The notes below the pieces were generated by a model. The model saw only the letters and a list, made by a program, of their open reading frames with translations, was not told the DNA's origin and did not search any database. Positions 1 to 8,525 of a DNA stretch of 64,000 bases are shown here, piece by piece; positions within the stretch are counted from its first letter, which is position 1; each line of letters starts with the position of its first letter. Source of the DNA: Zoogloea sp. (GTDB lineage: Bacteria > Pseudomonadota > Gammaproteobacteria > Burkholderiales > Rhodocyclaceae); the NCBI GenBank assembly GCA_016703645.1, contig JADJBR010000010.1, forward strand, positions 558,001-622,000, in the 5' to 3' direction. A program made the translations under genes and the position numbers.

Positions 1-999
1 CGCAGCGTGATCGTCACCAGCCTGGCGCTCAGCGCCTCGGCCGCCCTGCTGCTGGGCGCCGCCGCCTGGCTGAACCTGGACGTGGCCTGGACCTACGGCG
101 CGCTGCTGCTCTCGGGCTGCGCCCAGATTCTCAACCGGCCCGCCCGGGACGCCCTGATGCCCACCCTGGTCCCGCCGGCACAGCTGGCCCGGGCCATTGC
201 CCTGGCCAGCTCGCTGCATCAGGTCGCCTCGATGGCTGCGCCTGCGCTGGCCGGCCTGGGGCTGGCCCTGTTCCACTCGGCCCTGTCTATCCACGCGGCC
301 AACACGGTGTTCATCCTCGTCGCCCTGGTGGCGACCCTGGCCATCCGCCAGCGCTCCCGCGGCCACGCGCCGGCGCCCGGTGGCCGCGGCCGCCTGCGCG
401 AGATGCTGGCCGGCTTCACCCACATCCGCAGCACCCGGCTGCTCCTCGCGGTGATGTCCATCGACCTGCTGGCGGTGCTCTTTGGCGGCGCAGTGGCACT
501 GCTGCCGGTTTACGCCAAGGACATCCTGCAGGTCGGGCCGGCCGGGCTGGGCATGCTCAGCACCGCCCCGGCCGTGGGGGCCGCCGTGGCCGGGCTGGCC
601 ATGGCCCGCTTCGGCGTGGCCCTGGACGGGCGGCTGTTCCTGGGGGCAGTGGGGGGCTTCGGTCTGATGACCCTTGTCTTCGGCGCCTCCACCCACTTTC
701 CGCTGTCCCTCATCGCCCTGGCCCTGCTGGGCGGGCTGGACAGCATCAGCGTGGTGATCCGCCAGACGGTCATCCAGCAGGCCACCCCCGATGCCCTGCG
801 GGGGCGCGTGGCCGCGGTGAACCGGGTCTTCATCAGCTCATCGAATGAACTCGGCGCCCTCGAATCCGGCCTCCTCGCCGCACTCATCGGACCCGTACCG
901 GCCGTTGTGGGCGGCGGCCTCATCACCCTCCTGGTGGTGGCCGCGAGCCCCCGCCTGTTTCCGGAACTGGGCCGCTGGCGCCGCTCCGCGCCCCCGTGA
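1..999 (+). CDS. MFS transporter, C-terminal part (5' end outside window)
   Basis: The reading frame is open from the first base, so the true start lies upstream; about 330 residues are visible. The protein is an alternation of hydrophobic helices with the MFS_3/EntS-like signature region RDALMPTLVPPAQLARAIAL near the visible N-terminus, where the cytoplasmic loop of this exporter family lies. It is an inner-membrane secondary transporter; relatives include enterobactin and macrolide exporters, but substrate cannot be read from sequence. It ends 86 bp before hoxF on the same strand and is probably unrelated in function. Confidence 0.85.
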   Translation, partial: RSVIVTSLALSASAALLLGAAAWLNLDVAWTYGALLLSGCAQILNRPARDALMPTLVPPAQLARAIALASSLHQVASMAAPALAGLGLALFHSALSIHAANTVFILVALVATLAIRQRSRGHAPAPGGRGRLREMLAGFTHIRSTRLLLAVMSIDLLAVLFGGAVALLPVYAKDILQVGPAGLGMLSTAPAVGAAVAGLAMARFGVALDGRLFLGAVGGFGLMTLVFGASTHFPLSLIALALLGGLDSISVVIRQTVIQQATPDALRGRVAAVNRVFISSSNELGALESGLLAALIGPVPAVVGGGLITLLVVAASPRLFPELGRWRRSAPP

Positions 1000-1085
1000 G
1001 CCACCGCGCACCTCTTCTGATCTAGCGCAAGTACCCAACGCCGGCCCGGCGCATACTCGCGACGTCGTCCCTGCTGGAGAAGTCC

Positions 1086-2897
1086 GTGCACACGCAGCCG
1101 CCCACCCCCTGTTCAGCCCTCGATGGCATCCTGCAGCACCACGGCCATCGCCCGACCGAGTTGCTGCAGATCCTCATCAATGCCCAGCAACTCGAGGGCT
1201 GGCTCCCCGCCCCAACGCTCACTTACCTTGCCCAGGCACTCCGCCTGCCCCGCGCGCGGGTCGAGGGCGTGGCAGGGTTCTACAGCTTCCTGTACACCCG
1301 CCCCGCCGGACGCTTTCGGGTTCTGTTCTCCGACAACATTACCGACCGCATGCTCGGCAACGCCGAGCTGATGGATGCCCTGTGTCGCAAGCTGTGGATC
1401 GAACCCGGCAAGCTTTCCGAAGACGGCCTGGTCAGCATCGACGCCACCTCCTGCACCGGACTGTGCGACCAAGGGCCCGCGATGCTGGTCAATGGTCGCG
1501 CCATCGGTCAGCTAAACCATCGGCGCATCAACGAGATCGCCGAACTGATCCGTCAGCAACGCCCCCTGGCGCAGTGGCCGTCGGAGTATTTCCATATCGA
1601 CGACAACATCCGGCGTCGGGACGCGCTCCTCAACCTGGACATGAAGCCCGGAGCGGCCCTTGCCAGTGCCATCGCCCGTGGCCGGGCCGGCTGGCTGGCC
1701 GAGATGCAGGCGTCCAACCTGCGCGGTCGTGGCGGTGCCGGTTTCGCCACCGCCGTAAAGTGGTCCAGTGCCCGCAACGCCCCCGGCGAGCCCAAGGTGA
1801 TCGTCTGCAACGCCGACGAAGGCGAACCCGGCACCTTCAAGGACCGTGTCCTTCTCAATACCTACGCCGATCTGGTTTTCGAGGGCATGACCCTCGCCGC
1901 CTGGGCAGTGGGTGCCTCAGAAGGCTTTCTCTACCTGCGTGGAGAATACAGCCACCTGCTGCCGCAACTGGAAGCCGTGCTCGCCCGACGCCGGGCCGAG
2001 GGCCTTCTCGGCATGCGCATCCTCCACGAACAGGGCTTCGACTTCGACATCCGCATCCACCTGGGGGCAGGCGCCTATGTGTGCGGCGAGGAATCCGCCC
2101 TCATCGAATCGCTGGAGGGCAAGCGCGGCACACCCCGCATCCGCCCGCCTTTCCCGGTGACCTGCGGTTACCTGGGTCGACCGACGGTGGTGAACAACGT
2201 GGAGACCCTGGCCAAGACCTGTCTCATCGCCCTCCAGGGCGGCGAGGCCTTTGCCGCCACCGGCACCGCCCAGTCAGCCGGCACCAAGCTGCTGTCCATC
2301 TCCGGCGACTGCGCCGCCCCCGGCATCTACGAATACCCCTTCGGCGTCTCCATCGCCCGGGTGCTGGAGGACTGCGGCGCCAGTGACACCCAGGCCGTGC
2401 AGGTGGGCGGCGCCTCCGGCATCTGCCTGGCGGGCTATGAGTTCCAGCGCCGCATCGCCTATGAAGATGTACCCACTGCCGGTGCCTTCATGATCTTTGA
2501 CGGCACCCGCGACCTCTTCGAGGTGGCACGCAGCTTCGTCCATTTCTTCGCCCATGAGAGCTGCGGCTTCTGCACGCCCTGCAGGGTTGGCACCGCGCTG
2601 CTGAAGGGCTTCATGGACAAGCTGGCCGATGGTCATGGCGCCCAGGCCGACCTGGCCGACATCGACTGGCTCGACCGCCTGCTCAAGAACGCCAGCCACT
2701 GCGGCCTGGGCAGCGCCGCGCCCAACCCGGTGATCGACACCCTGCAGAAGTTCCGTCCCGCCTACGAGCGGCGGCTGGTGTCCCTGGATTTCGAGCCGGC
2801 CTTCGACCTGGATGCGGCCCTGGCCGAAGCCCGTCAGCTCACCGCCCGGGATGACCCCGGCGCACACCTGCAGACCCACGAGGAGGGCACACCATGA
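1086..2897 (+). CDS. hoxF: NAD-reducing hydrogenase, diaphorase subunit HoxF (HoxE-like domain fused)
   Basis: The 603-residue protein matches the length of Cupriavidus-type HoxF (about 602). Residues 1-165 form a HoxE/NuoE-like [2Fe-2S] thioredoxin-fold domain (SCTGLCDQGP). Residues 170-560 are NuoF-like, with the FMN loop GRGGAGF, the NADH-binding stretch GAGAYVCGEESALIE and the [4Fe-4S] motif CGFCTPCRVGT plus a later Cys in HCGLGS. It transfers electrons between NAD(H) and the iron-sulfur chain of the soluble hydrogenase. The GTG start is chosen because GGAGA lies 7-8 bases upstream. The stop overlaps the hoxU start by 4 bp (ATGA), so translation is probably coupled. Confidence 0.96.
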   Translation: MHTQPPTPCSALDGILQHHGHRPTELLQILINAQQLEGWLPAPTLTYLAQALRLPRARVEGVAGFYSFLYTRPAGRFRVLFSDNITDRMLGNAELMDALCRKLWIEPGKLSEDGLVSIDATSCTGLCDQGPAMLVNGRAIGQLNHRRINEIAELIRQQRPLAQWPSEYFHIDDNIRRRDALLNLDMKPGAALASAIARGRAGWLAEMQASNLRGRGGAGFATAVKWSSARNAPGEPKVIVCNADEGEPGTFKDRVLLNTYADLVFEGMTLAAWAVGASEGFLYLRGEYSHLLPQLEAVLARRRAEGLLGMRILHEQGFDFDIRIHLGAGAYVCGEESALIESLEGKRGTPRIRPPFPVTCGYLGRPTVVNNVETLAKTCLIALQGGEAFAATGTAQSAGTKLLSISGDCAAPGIYEYPFGVSIARVLEDCGASDTQAVQVGGASGICLAGYEFQRRIAYEDVPTAGAFMIFDGTRDLFEVARSFVHFFAHESCGFCTPCRVGTALLKGFMDKLADGHGAQADLADIDWLDRLLKNASHCGLGSAAPNPVIDTLQKFRPAYERRLVSLDFEPAFDLDAALAEARQLTARDDPGAHLQTHEEGTP

Positions 2898-3601
2898 GCA
2901 AGCAGTTCCTTCTCGATGGTCAGCCCGTGCCCTTCGAGGACGGCCAGAGCATCCTCGAGGCCGCCCGCAAAGCCGGCCACTACATCCCCAGCCTGTGCTG
3001 GCACAAGGACTTTCCGGCCCACGGTAGCTGCAAGCTGTGCATCGTCAAGGCCGCCGGCCGCCATGTGTCGGCCTGCGCCACGCCGGCCAAGGAAGGTTGG
3101 GAGGTGGAGAGCAACACCCCCGAGATGAACGGCGAACGTCGCGGCCTCCTGCAAATGCTCTTCGTGGAGGGCAACCACTTCTGCCCCTCCTGCGAGAAGA
3201 GCGGCAACTGCGAGCTGCAGGCCCTGGGCTACGAGTACGAGATGCTCACCTCGCGCTTTCGCCACTTCTACCCCGACCGCCCGGTGGACGCCTCCCACCC
3301 GGACGTGCTGCTCGACTTCAACCGCTGCATCTTCTGCGAGCTGTGCGTGCGCGCCAGCCGCGACGTGGACGGCAAATCAGTGTTCGCCCTCACGGGCAGA
3401 GGCATCAACAAGCACCTGGTGGTCAATGCGGAATCGGGCCGGCTGGCCGACACGGACTTCAGCAAGGACGATCTGGCCGCCCACATCTGCCCGGTGGGGG
3501 TGATCCTCCACAAGGGCCCCGGCTTTGCCGTACCCATCGGCGAGCGCACCTACGACACGGCCAGCATCCGCAGCCAGAAGCTCAAGGAGGAGGAGTCATG
3601 A
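2894..3601 (+). CDS. hoxU: NAD-reducing hydrogenase, diaphorase subunit HoxU
   Basis: The 235-residue NuoG-N-like iron-sulfur subunit has a plant-type [2Fe-2S] ferredoxin domain (residues about 1-80, Cys in SLCWHK, GSCKLC and SACATP). A His/Cys [4Fe-4S] motif follows (HFCPSCEKSGNC), then FNRCIFCELCVRASRDVDG for a further cluster, with a late Cys in HICPVG. It relays electrons between HoxF and the HoxY/HoxH hydrogenase module in the cytoplasm. A strong RBS (GAGGAGGG) lies just upstream inside the hoxF end. It overlaps hoxF and hoxY by 4 bp each. Confidence 0.96.
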   Translation: MSKQFLLDGQPVPFEDGQSILEAARKAGHYIPSLCWHKDFPAHGSCKLCIVKAAGRHVSACATPAKEGWEVESNTPEMNGERRGLLQMLFVEGNHFCPSCEKSGNCELQALGYEYEMLTSRFRHFYPDRPVDASHPDVLLDFNRCIFCELCVRASRDVDGKSVFALTGRGINKHLVVNAESGRLADTDFSKDDLAAHICPVGVILHKGPGFAVPIGERTYDTASIRSQKLKEEES

Positions 3602-4146
3602 GCGCCCCTGCCCGCAAGCTGCGTGTGGCCACCACGTCCCTGGCCGGCTGCTTCGGCTGCCACATGTCCTTTCTCGACATCGACGAGCACCTCTTCGAAC
3701 TCGTCGAACTGATCGAGTTCGACCGCTCGCCCCTCACCGACATCAAGGAGGTGGGGCCCTGCGACATCGGCCTGATCGAAGGCGGCGTGTGCAATGCCGA
3801 GAACGTGCACGTGCTGCGCGCCTTCCGCCGCAACTGCAAGACCCTGATCGCCCTGGGCGCCTGCGCCGTCAATGGCGGCCTGCCGGCCCAGCGCAACCAC
3901 CTGCCCCTGTCCGAATGCCTGCGCGAGGTGTATCAGTTCCGCCCCGGCATCGCCAACGGCCAGATCCCCAACGACCCGGAGCTGCCCCTGCCCCTGGACA
4001 AGGTGCGGCCCATCCACGAGGTGGTGCGCATCGACTACTTCCTGCCCGGTTGCCCGCCTTCGGGCCCGGCCATCTGGAAGTTCCTCACCGATCTGATCGC
4101 CGGCCGTACCCCGCGGCTGACCGGCGGCCTGCTGCACTACGACTGA
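3598..4146 (+). CDS. hoxY: NAD-reducing [NiFe] hydrogenase small subunit HoxY
   Basis: The 182-residue protein is the short small subunit typical of soluble group 3d hydrogenases, with no Tat signal, so it is cytoplasmic. Cluster-binding cysteines appear as AGCFGCHMSF near residue 18, GVCNAEN, GACAVNGG and PGCPPSG, consistent with the single proximal [4Fe-4S] cluster. The ATG overlaps the hoxU stop (ATGA), with RBS AGGAGGAG immediately before it. A longer in-frame extension back to 3037 is open only because hoxU is GC-rich and is rejected. It pairs with HoxH, which starts 10 bp downstream. Confidence 0.95.
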   Translation: MSAPARKLRVATTSLAGCFGCHMSFLDIDEHLFELVELIEFDRSPLTDIKEVGPCDIGLIEGGVCNAENVHVLRAFRRNCKTLIALGACAVNGGLPAQRNHLPLSECLREVYQFRPGIANGQIPNDPELPLPLDKVRPIHEVVRIDYFLPGCPPSGPAIWKFLTDLIAGRTPRLTGGLLHYD

Positions 4147-4156
4147 GGTTCACACC

Positions 4157-5623
4157 ATGAGCTTCGAACTGGAAACCGCCGTCAACCGCGAAGGCCTGCG
4201 CCGGGTGGCCATCGACCCCGTCTCGCGGGTGGAAGGCCATGGCAAGGTCACCCTGCTGCTGGACGAGGCCGGCCACGTGCGCGAGGCGCGGCTGCACATC
4301 GTCGAGTTTCGCGGCTTCGAGAAATTCATCCAGGGCCGCCCCTACTGGGAAGTGCCGGTGATGGTGCAGCGCCTGTGCGGCATCTGCCCGGTGAGCCACC
4401 ACCTGGCCGCCGCCAAGGCCCTCGACCCGGTGGTCGGCGCCCTCACCCTCACTCCGACGGCCGAAAAGATCCGCCGTCTGATGCACTATGGGCAGATCCT
4501 CCAGTCCCACGCCCTGCACTTCTTCCACCTGTCGTCCCCCGACCTGCTCTTCGGTTTCGAGTCGCCTGTCCAGCAGCGCAACATCGTCGGCGTGGCCGCG
4601 GCCCATCCGGAGGTGGCGAGGCAGGGCGTGCTGCTGCGCAAGTTCGGTCAGGAGGTGATCCGCATCACCGCCGGCAAGCGGGTGCATGGCACGGGGGCGG
4701 TGCCGGGGGGGGTGAACAAGTCGCTCACCGCCGCCGAGCGCGACGAACTGCTCGCCGACGCCGACCAGATGATCGCCTGGAGCCGCGACGCGGTGCACCT
4801 GGCCCGCCGCCTACACGAAAGCGACCGCGCCCTGTATGACGAGTTCGGCCTGTTCCGCAGCCATCTGTTCAGCCTGGTGCGGGCCGATGGAGCCATGGAC
4901 CTCTACGACGGACACCTGCGCCTGCGCGATGCCCGCGGCCAGATCGTCCGGGACGCCATCCCCTGCGCCGACTACGAGCAGCACATCGTCGAGGAGGTGA
5001 AGTCCTGGAGCTACATGAAGTTCCCCTTCATGAAGGATCTCGGCCCGGCCCGCGGCTGGTACAAGGTCGGCCCCCTGGCCCGGGTACAGAACTGTGATTT
5101 CATCCCCAGCCCCCTCGCCGAGATCGAGCGCCAGGCCTTCATCGCCCACGGCGAAGGCGAACCGGTGCACGCTCCGCTGGCCTACCACTGGGCCCGCATG
5201 ATCGAAATGCTCCATGCCGCCGAGGTGATCCGCAGCCTGCTCGACGATCCGGACCTGCTCTCCGACCAGCGCATGAACGAGGGCACCAAGGGGCGCGAAG
5301 GCGTCGGCATCATCGAAGCGCCCCGGGGCACCCTGATTCACCATTACCGGGTGGGCGAAGACGACCTGGTGAGTTACTGCAACCTGATCGTGTCCACCAC
5401 CCATAACAACCAGGCCATGAACGAGGCCGTGCGCCAGGTGGCGCGCCGCTACCTGGACGGGCGCCAGCTCACCGAGGGGCTGCTCAACCACATCGAGGTG
5501 GCCATCCGCGCCTTCGACCCTTGCCTGTCCTGCGCCACCCACGCCCTGGGCAAGATGCCGCTGGTGGTGGAGTTGCTGACTGCCGACGGCAGCCTGGCGG
5601 ACCGGGTTGCCCACGGAGGCTGA
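4157..5623 (+). CDS. hoxH: NAD-reducing [NiFe] hydrogenase large (catalytic) subunit HoxH
   Basis: The 488-residue catalytic subunit carries both Ni-Fe ligating motifs: RLCGICPVSHH near residue 72 and DPCLSCATHA near the C-terminus. After the final motif histidine (DPCxxCxxH) about 24 residues remain. This is the usual C-terminal extension that a dedicated endopeptidase removes after nickel insertion, matching the protease gene 4 bp downstream. The enzyme oxidises H2 with reduction of NAD+ or runs in reverse. All metal ligands expected for the family are present, so it should be functional provided hyp genes exist elsewhere. Confidence 0.96.
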   Translation: MSFELETAVNREGLRRVAIDPVSRVEGHGKVTLLLDEAGHVREARLHIVEFRGFEKFIQGRPYWEVPVMVQRLCGICPVSHHLAAAKALDPVVGALTLTPTAEKIRRLMHYGQILQSHALHFFHLSSPDLLFGFESPVQQRNIVGVAAAHPEVARQGVLLRKFGQEVIRITAGKRVHGTGAVPGGVNKSLTAAERDELLADADQMIAWSRDAVHLARRLHESDRALYDEFGLFRSHLFSLVRADGAMDLYDGHLRLRDARGQIVRDAIPCADYEQHIVEEVKSWSYMKFPFMKDLGPARGWYKVGPLARVQNCDFIPSPLAEIERQAFIAHGEGEPVHAPLAYHWARMIEMLHAAEVIRSLLDDPDLLSDQRMNEGTKGREGVGIIEAPRGTLIHHYRVGEDDLVSYCNLIVSTTHNNQAMNEAVRQVARRYLDGRQLTEGLLNHIEVAIRAFDPCLSCATHALGKMPLVVELLTADGSLADRVAHGG

Positions 5624-5627
5624 AGCC

Positions 5628-6128
5628 ATGTCCCTGGTGATCTTCGCCGTGGGCAACCCCTCCCGGGGCGATGACGCCCTCGGCCCGCTCCTGATGGCCG
5701 AACTCGAAACCCAGAGTCTGCCCGGGGTCACCCTGGTGACCGACTTCCAGCTGCAGATCGAGCATGCCCTGGACCTTGACGGCCATGATCTGGCCCTGTT
5801 CATTGACGCCGGCACGGGCACACCGGCCCCCTTCGACTTCTACGAGGTAAGCGCCTCTGCCGGCATGTCCATCACCACCCATGCCCTGACGCCATCGGCG
5901 GTGCTGCAGGTGCATGCGCAACTCCGGCCGGTCACGCCACCGGCCTTCGTGCTGTGCATCCGCGGCGATCATTTCGAGTTGGGCGAAGGCCCCGGCGAGG
6001 CGGCGCGAACACACCTCCAGGCGGCACGAGCGCATCTGGCGGAATGCCTTGCCCTGCCCGACGCACTGGCCTGGCGACAGTGGCAGACCCATGACGGGGC
6101 CGCCAGACCCGCGCCCGAGCGCGTGTGA
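5628..6128 (+). CDS. hoxW: Hydrogenase maturation endopeptidase (HoxW-like)
   Basis: The 166-residue protein belongs to the HyaD/HycI/HoxW peptidase family. The N-terminal motif AVGNPSRGDDALGP contains the Asp residues thought to bind nickel, and a conserved GTGTPAPFDFYEV stretch follows. It should cleave the C-terminal tail of HoxH. I chose the ATG at 5628, 4 bp after the hoxH stop, with GGAGG upstream; a few extra in-frame codons upstream lie inside hoxH. The C-terminal codons run into a dispersed repeat (6124-6213). No hypABCDEF genes follow, so the pleiotropic maturation set must be elsewhere. Confidence 0.9.
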   Translation: MSLVIFAVGNPSRGDDALGPLLMAELETQSLPGVTLVTDFQLQIEHALDLDGHDLALFIDAGTGTPAPFDFYEVSASAGMSITTHALTPSAVLQVHAQLRPVTPPAFVLCIRGDHFELGEGPGEAARTHLQAARAHLAECLALPDALAWRQWQTHDGAARPAPERV

Positions 6129-6213
6129 GCGCATCGACTGGGCGGCCCGGCTTCACCCCTCCGACGCTCACGGCCCCCTTGTACGGCGGCGCTTTCGTCG
6201 CACGCGCTGAGGC
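6124..6213 (-). repeat. Dispersed short repeat, copy A
   Basis: Read on the minus strand this segment matches the elements at 15519-15645 and 16629-16743. The shared core reads GCCGTACAAGGG, then a GGTGAGC-like string, then GGAGGGGTGAA, ending in CTCACAC. It overlaps the last hoxW codons and stop, and may serve as that gene's 3' structure. Divergence among the three copies is visible, so this is an old family rather than a recent duplication. Confidence 0.6.
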
Positions 6214-6224
6214 AAGTCCAGGGG

Positions 6225-6797
6225 CTAGTTCTGGGCTGCGGCAGCCCGCCGAACGACATATTCCTTGAGCAGAATCGAGATGGCCTGGGCAGCAGGCTCC
6301 CGCAGGCGGGTACCACCACGTAGCTGGGCCACCAGTACCGGGCACGGCTGGGCGCGTTCGGTCGGGCCGCCCCGCACCAGCAATAGCTGATCACAGGGCA
6401 GTTCGTGCCACGCCGGAGAGCGGGCATCGATGCCAATGCTGACGGAATCCTCCCGGGAAGCCAGCCAGATCCGCAGCTCATCACTGAAGGACGCGCACGA
6501 CACCACGCGCTCCGACTCGCCGCAGCGGCCAAAGCCGCTGACCCACACGAGCTCTTCCTTGATCCTCTCGCCGTCCGGACTGAGCAGGCCGATGGCAATC
6601 CGCTCCGCATCCAGGGCACGCAGGAGCTGACGCAGGGCCCTCAGGGTGGCGAAGCGCACATCATCCAGGTGGCGAACCAGGGCAGCCCCGGTGATCGCGG
6701 CTTCAGAAACGGGATCTCCCACGTAGTCATCTCCAAGGGGCTGACCGAATTGCCGCCCCATACGCGACAAGGATTCTTGCTCAAGCTTGCAGAACAT
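6225..6797 (-). CDS. Hypothetical protein, possible GAF-like sensor domain
   Basis: A 190-residue soluble protein if started at the ATG at 6797, which has GAGGG 8 bases upstream; a TTG at 6878 would give 217 residues. The middle section (RQLLRALDAERIAIGLLSPDG, then a strand-rich stretch ending in DQLLLVRG) has the rhythm of a GAF/PAS-type alpha/beta sensor fold, but I recognise no family. There is no signal peptide or membrane helix. Its upstream region is unusually AT-rich for the window, so it probably has its own promoter. The next gene upstream on the same strand, a response regulator, may be functionally linked. Confidence 0.6.
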   Translation of the reverse strand: MFCKLEQESLSRMGRQFGQPLGDDYVGDPVSEAAITGAALVRHLDDVRFATLRALRQLLRALDAERIAIGLLSPDGERIKEELVWVSGFGRCGESERVVSCASFSDELRIWLASREDSVSIGIDARSPAWHELPCDQLLLVRGGPTERAQPCPVLVAQLRGGTRLREPAAQAISILLKEYVVRRAAAAQN

Positions 6798-7239
6798 GAG
6801 GCTGGCCCTCGGGTGCATTCCAGCGCGGATGCAGTGGTAGGGGACACTTGACGGCACGCCGCACAGGCAATGTCTCAAGACATAAATTAACAGTTACGCC
6901 AAATTCTACAACAAAGGTATATTTTGAACGGCATATTGCCAAATCGATATTTTTACTGAATTTAGCGCGAAACCGCGCCGGAGGACTGCGCAAAAATGCC
7001 TGGGGAATTCACGAAATTTTATGAAACAGTGCGAAATCCAACGCTGGGGAGGCGGAGGGCATCACTGGAACGGATAAATTGAATGCGGGCTCCACCTCAT
7101 TTCACAGACTGCACGCCGTGAAACGGGGAGATGGGCACAAGCCCCTGCCGGCCAGGCCGACGGGCAGGGGAGGGAGAATCAGCGGAAGATCAGGTTCAGC
7201 AAGACTTGCCGAACGGCAGGTGAAAAGCGTGATGCGTGT
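6798..7239. other. Intergenic region with AT-rich segment
   Basis: No convincing gene is present. Bases 6880-7025 are strikingly AT-rich against a near 70% G+C background and probably hold the promoter of the minus-strand gene at 6225-6797. Further right, CCCCTGCC at 7142-7149 pairs with GGCAGGGG at 7163-7170, a possible stem-loop below the response regulator gene, without a clear U-tract. Confidence 0.4.
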
Positions 7240-7863
7240 TCAGGTCGACCGGCCGCGTCGCTGGAGGGCCATGATCTTGGCCTGGACGTAACCCTTGAGT
7301 TCACGGAATGGAACAGGTTTGCTGTACAGGATGACATCAGCCGGCAAGCCACCGTTCTCGACGATCTCGTCTTCAGTAAGCCCGCTGACCACCACGATGT
7401 CGAGATCCTGCAGCTGAGGGTCGGCCCGCAGGCGACGGATCATCTCGAACCCGTCAATGCCCGGCATGCGCAGATCGGTGATCAGCAAGTCAGGCGGGAC
7501 ACGGCCGATCTCGAGGAGACCATCAATCCCGCTGGACACCATGCGCACCTGAAGAGGCAAGGCCCAGGTGGAAAACGTGTGCTCATAGAGCTTCTGCAGG
7601 ATACGGTCGTCCTCGGCCACAAGCACCTGGAGGACACCTGCTGCAGCGCGTAGCGCGCTCTGCCCACCACCTGCCATGGAACGGGCGCGGAACTCTTCGA
7701 TCGAGCTCACACGGATGCGCCGATGCCCCCCGGCAGTCTTCCATCCTTCCAGCTGGCCGTTCTCGACCATCTGCTGGACGGTGCCCAAGGAAAGCCCCAA
7801 GCGCTGGGCGGCTTCGGAGGTGCTGCAATATTCCTTTTCAGGAGATTCGGGCGTGGCGGCCAT
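7240..7863 (-). CDS. Response regulator with N-terminal excisionase/MerR-type HTH
   Basis: The 207-residue protein has an excisionase-family DNA-binding domain at residues about 12-60 (STSEAAQRLGLSLGTVQQMV, then GHRRIRVSSIEEF). A CheY-like receiver domain follows at about 78-200 with acidic pocket VAEDD, phospho-acceptor Asp in LLITDLRMPG and the conserved Lys in YSKPVP. The order DNA-binding then receiver is the reverse of most response regulators. No kinase is adjacent, so it is an orphan regulator. It is transcribed toward 6225-6797 and lies downstream of ssb on the same strand. Confidence 0.85.
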   Translation of the reverse strand: MAATPESPEKEYCSTSEAAQRLGLSLGTVQQMVENGQLEGWKTAGGHRRIRVSSIEEFRARSMAGGGQSALRAAAGVLQVLVAEDDRILQKLYEHTFSTWALPLQVRMVSSGIDGLLEIGRVPPDLLITDLRMPGIDGFEMIRRLRADPQLQDLDIVVVSGLTEDEIVENGGLPADVILYSKPVPFRELKGYVQAKIMALQRRGRST

Positions 7864-7922
7864 TTCAATAGGGCATAAAGAACGAGTCAGTGTTGAACGA
7901 TGTTACCAGCTAAGCCGGTGGT

Positions 7923-7947
7923 GTCGGGGCGCTGACTTTGCCCCGGC
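7923..7947 (-). terminator. Possible ssb terminator hairpin
   Basis: GTCGGGGC (7923-7930) and GCCCCGGC (7940-7947) form an 8-bp stem with one mismatch around a 9-base loop, 26 bp past the ssb stop. There is no strong U-run, so it may be a weak or factor-assisted terminator. Confidence 0.35.
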
Positions 7948-7972
7948 ATCTCCTTCAATTGACGACAATATC

Positions 7973-8494
7973 TCAAAATGGGATATCGTCGTCAAAATCA
8001 CCAAAACCGCCCCCTGCCGGCTTCTTGGGGGCCGATGCACCGGCGGGAGCGGGAGCCGGAGCCGGCGCACCGCCGTAGCCGCCATCCCGGCCTCCGCCGC
8101 CCGTGGCAGGCGCAAAGCTGCCTTCGTTGCGTGACGGGGCATCAGCGCCACCCATGCCCTGGCGGCTGCCCAGCATCTTCATCTCGTCAGCACGGATTTC
8201 GGTGGTGTAGCGATCCTGACCGTCCTTGTCCTGCCACTTGCGCGTGCGCAGGGAGCCTTCGACATACACCGCGCTCCCCTTGCGCAGATACTGGCCGGCG
8301 ATCTCGGCAAGCTTGCCGAAAAACACCACCCGGTGCCACTCGGTGGCTTCGCGCTTCTCACCGCTGGCCTTGTCGCGCCAGGTGTCGGTGGTGGCGAGGG
8401 TGATGTTGCAGATCGCGTCGCCACTCGGGGCATAGCGGGTTTCCGGGTCCTTGCCCAGGTTGCCGATAAGAATCACCTTGTTGACCGAAGCCAT
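7973..8494 (-). CDS. ssb: Single-stranded DNA-binding protein
   Basis: The 173-residue protein begins [20 protein letters not shown], the canonical SSB OB-fold opening. The fold runs to about residue 112. A Gly/Pro/Ala-rich linker follows, ending in the acidic C-terminal tip DFDDDIPF that recruits replication and repair partners. The start at 8494 is fixed by AGGAGAGA 6-7 bases upstream and by homology; in-frame codons upstream lie in the end of the MFS gene. The uvrA / MFS / ssb arrangement is common in Betaproteobacteria. Confidence 0.97.
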   Translation of the reverse strand: MASVNKVILIGNLGKDPETRYAPSGDAICNITLATTDTWRDKASGEKREATEWHRVVFFGKLAEIAGQYLRKGSAVYVEGSLRTRKWQDKDGQDRYTTEIRADEMKMLGSRQGMGGADAPSRNEGSFAPATGGGGRDGGYGGAPAPAPAPAGASAPKKPAGGGFGDFDDDIPF

Positions 8495-8525
8495 ATGTCT
8501 CTCCTGAAAAATTCTTGGGGCGGAA

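Noticed and set aside
1000-1085. Sigma-54 promoter for the hox operon
   Set aside because: No GG-N10-GC pair with adequate flanking match to the -24/-12 consensus was found in this short gap.
845-2386. Long open frame over the MFS end and hoxF
   Set aside because: Arg/Pro-rich composition, overlaps a well-supported hoxF in another frame; an artefact of high G+C.
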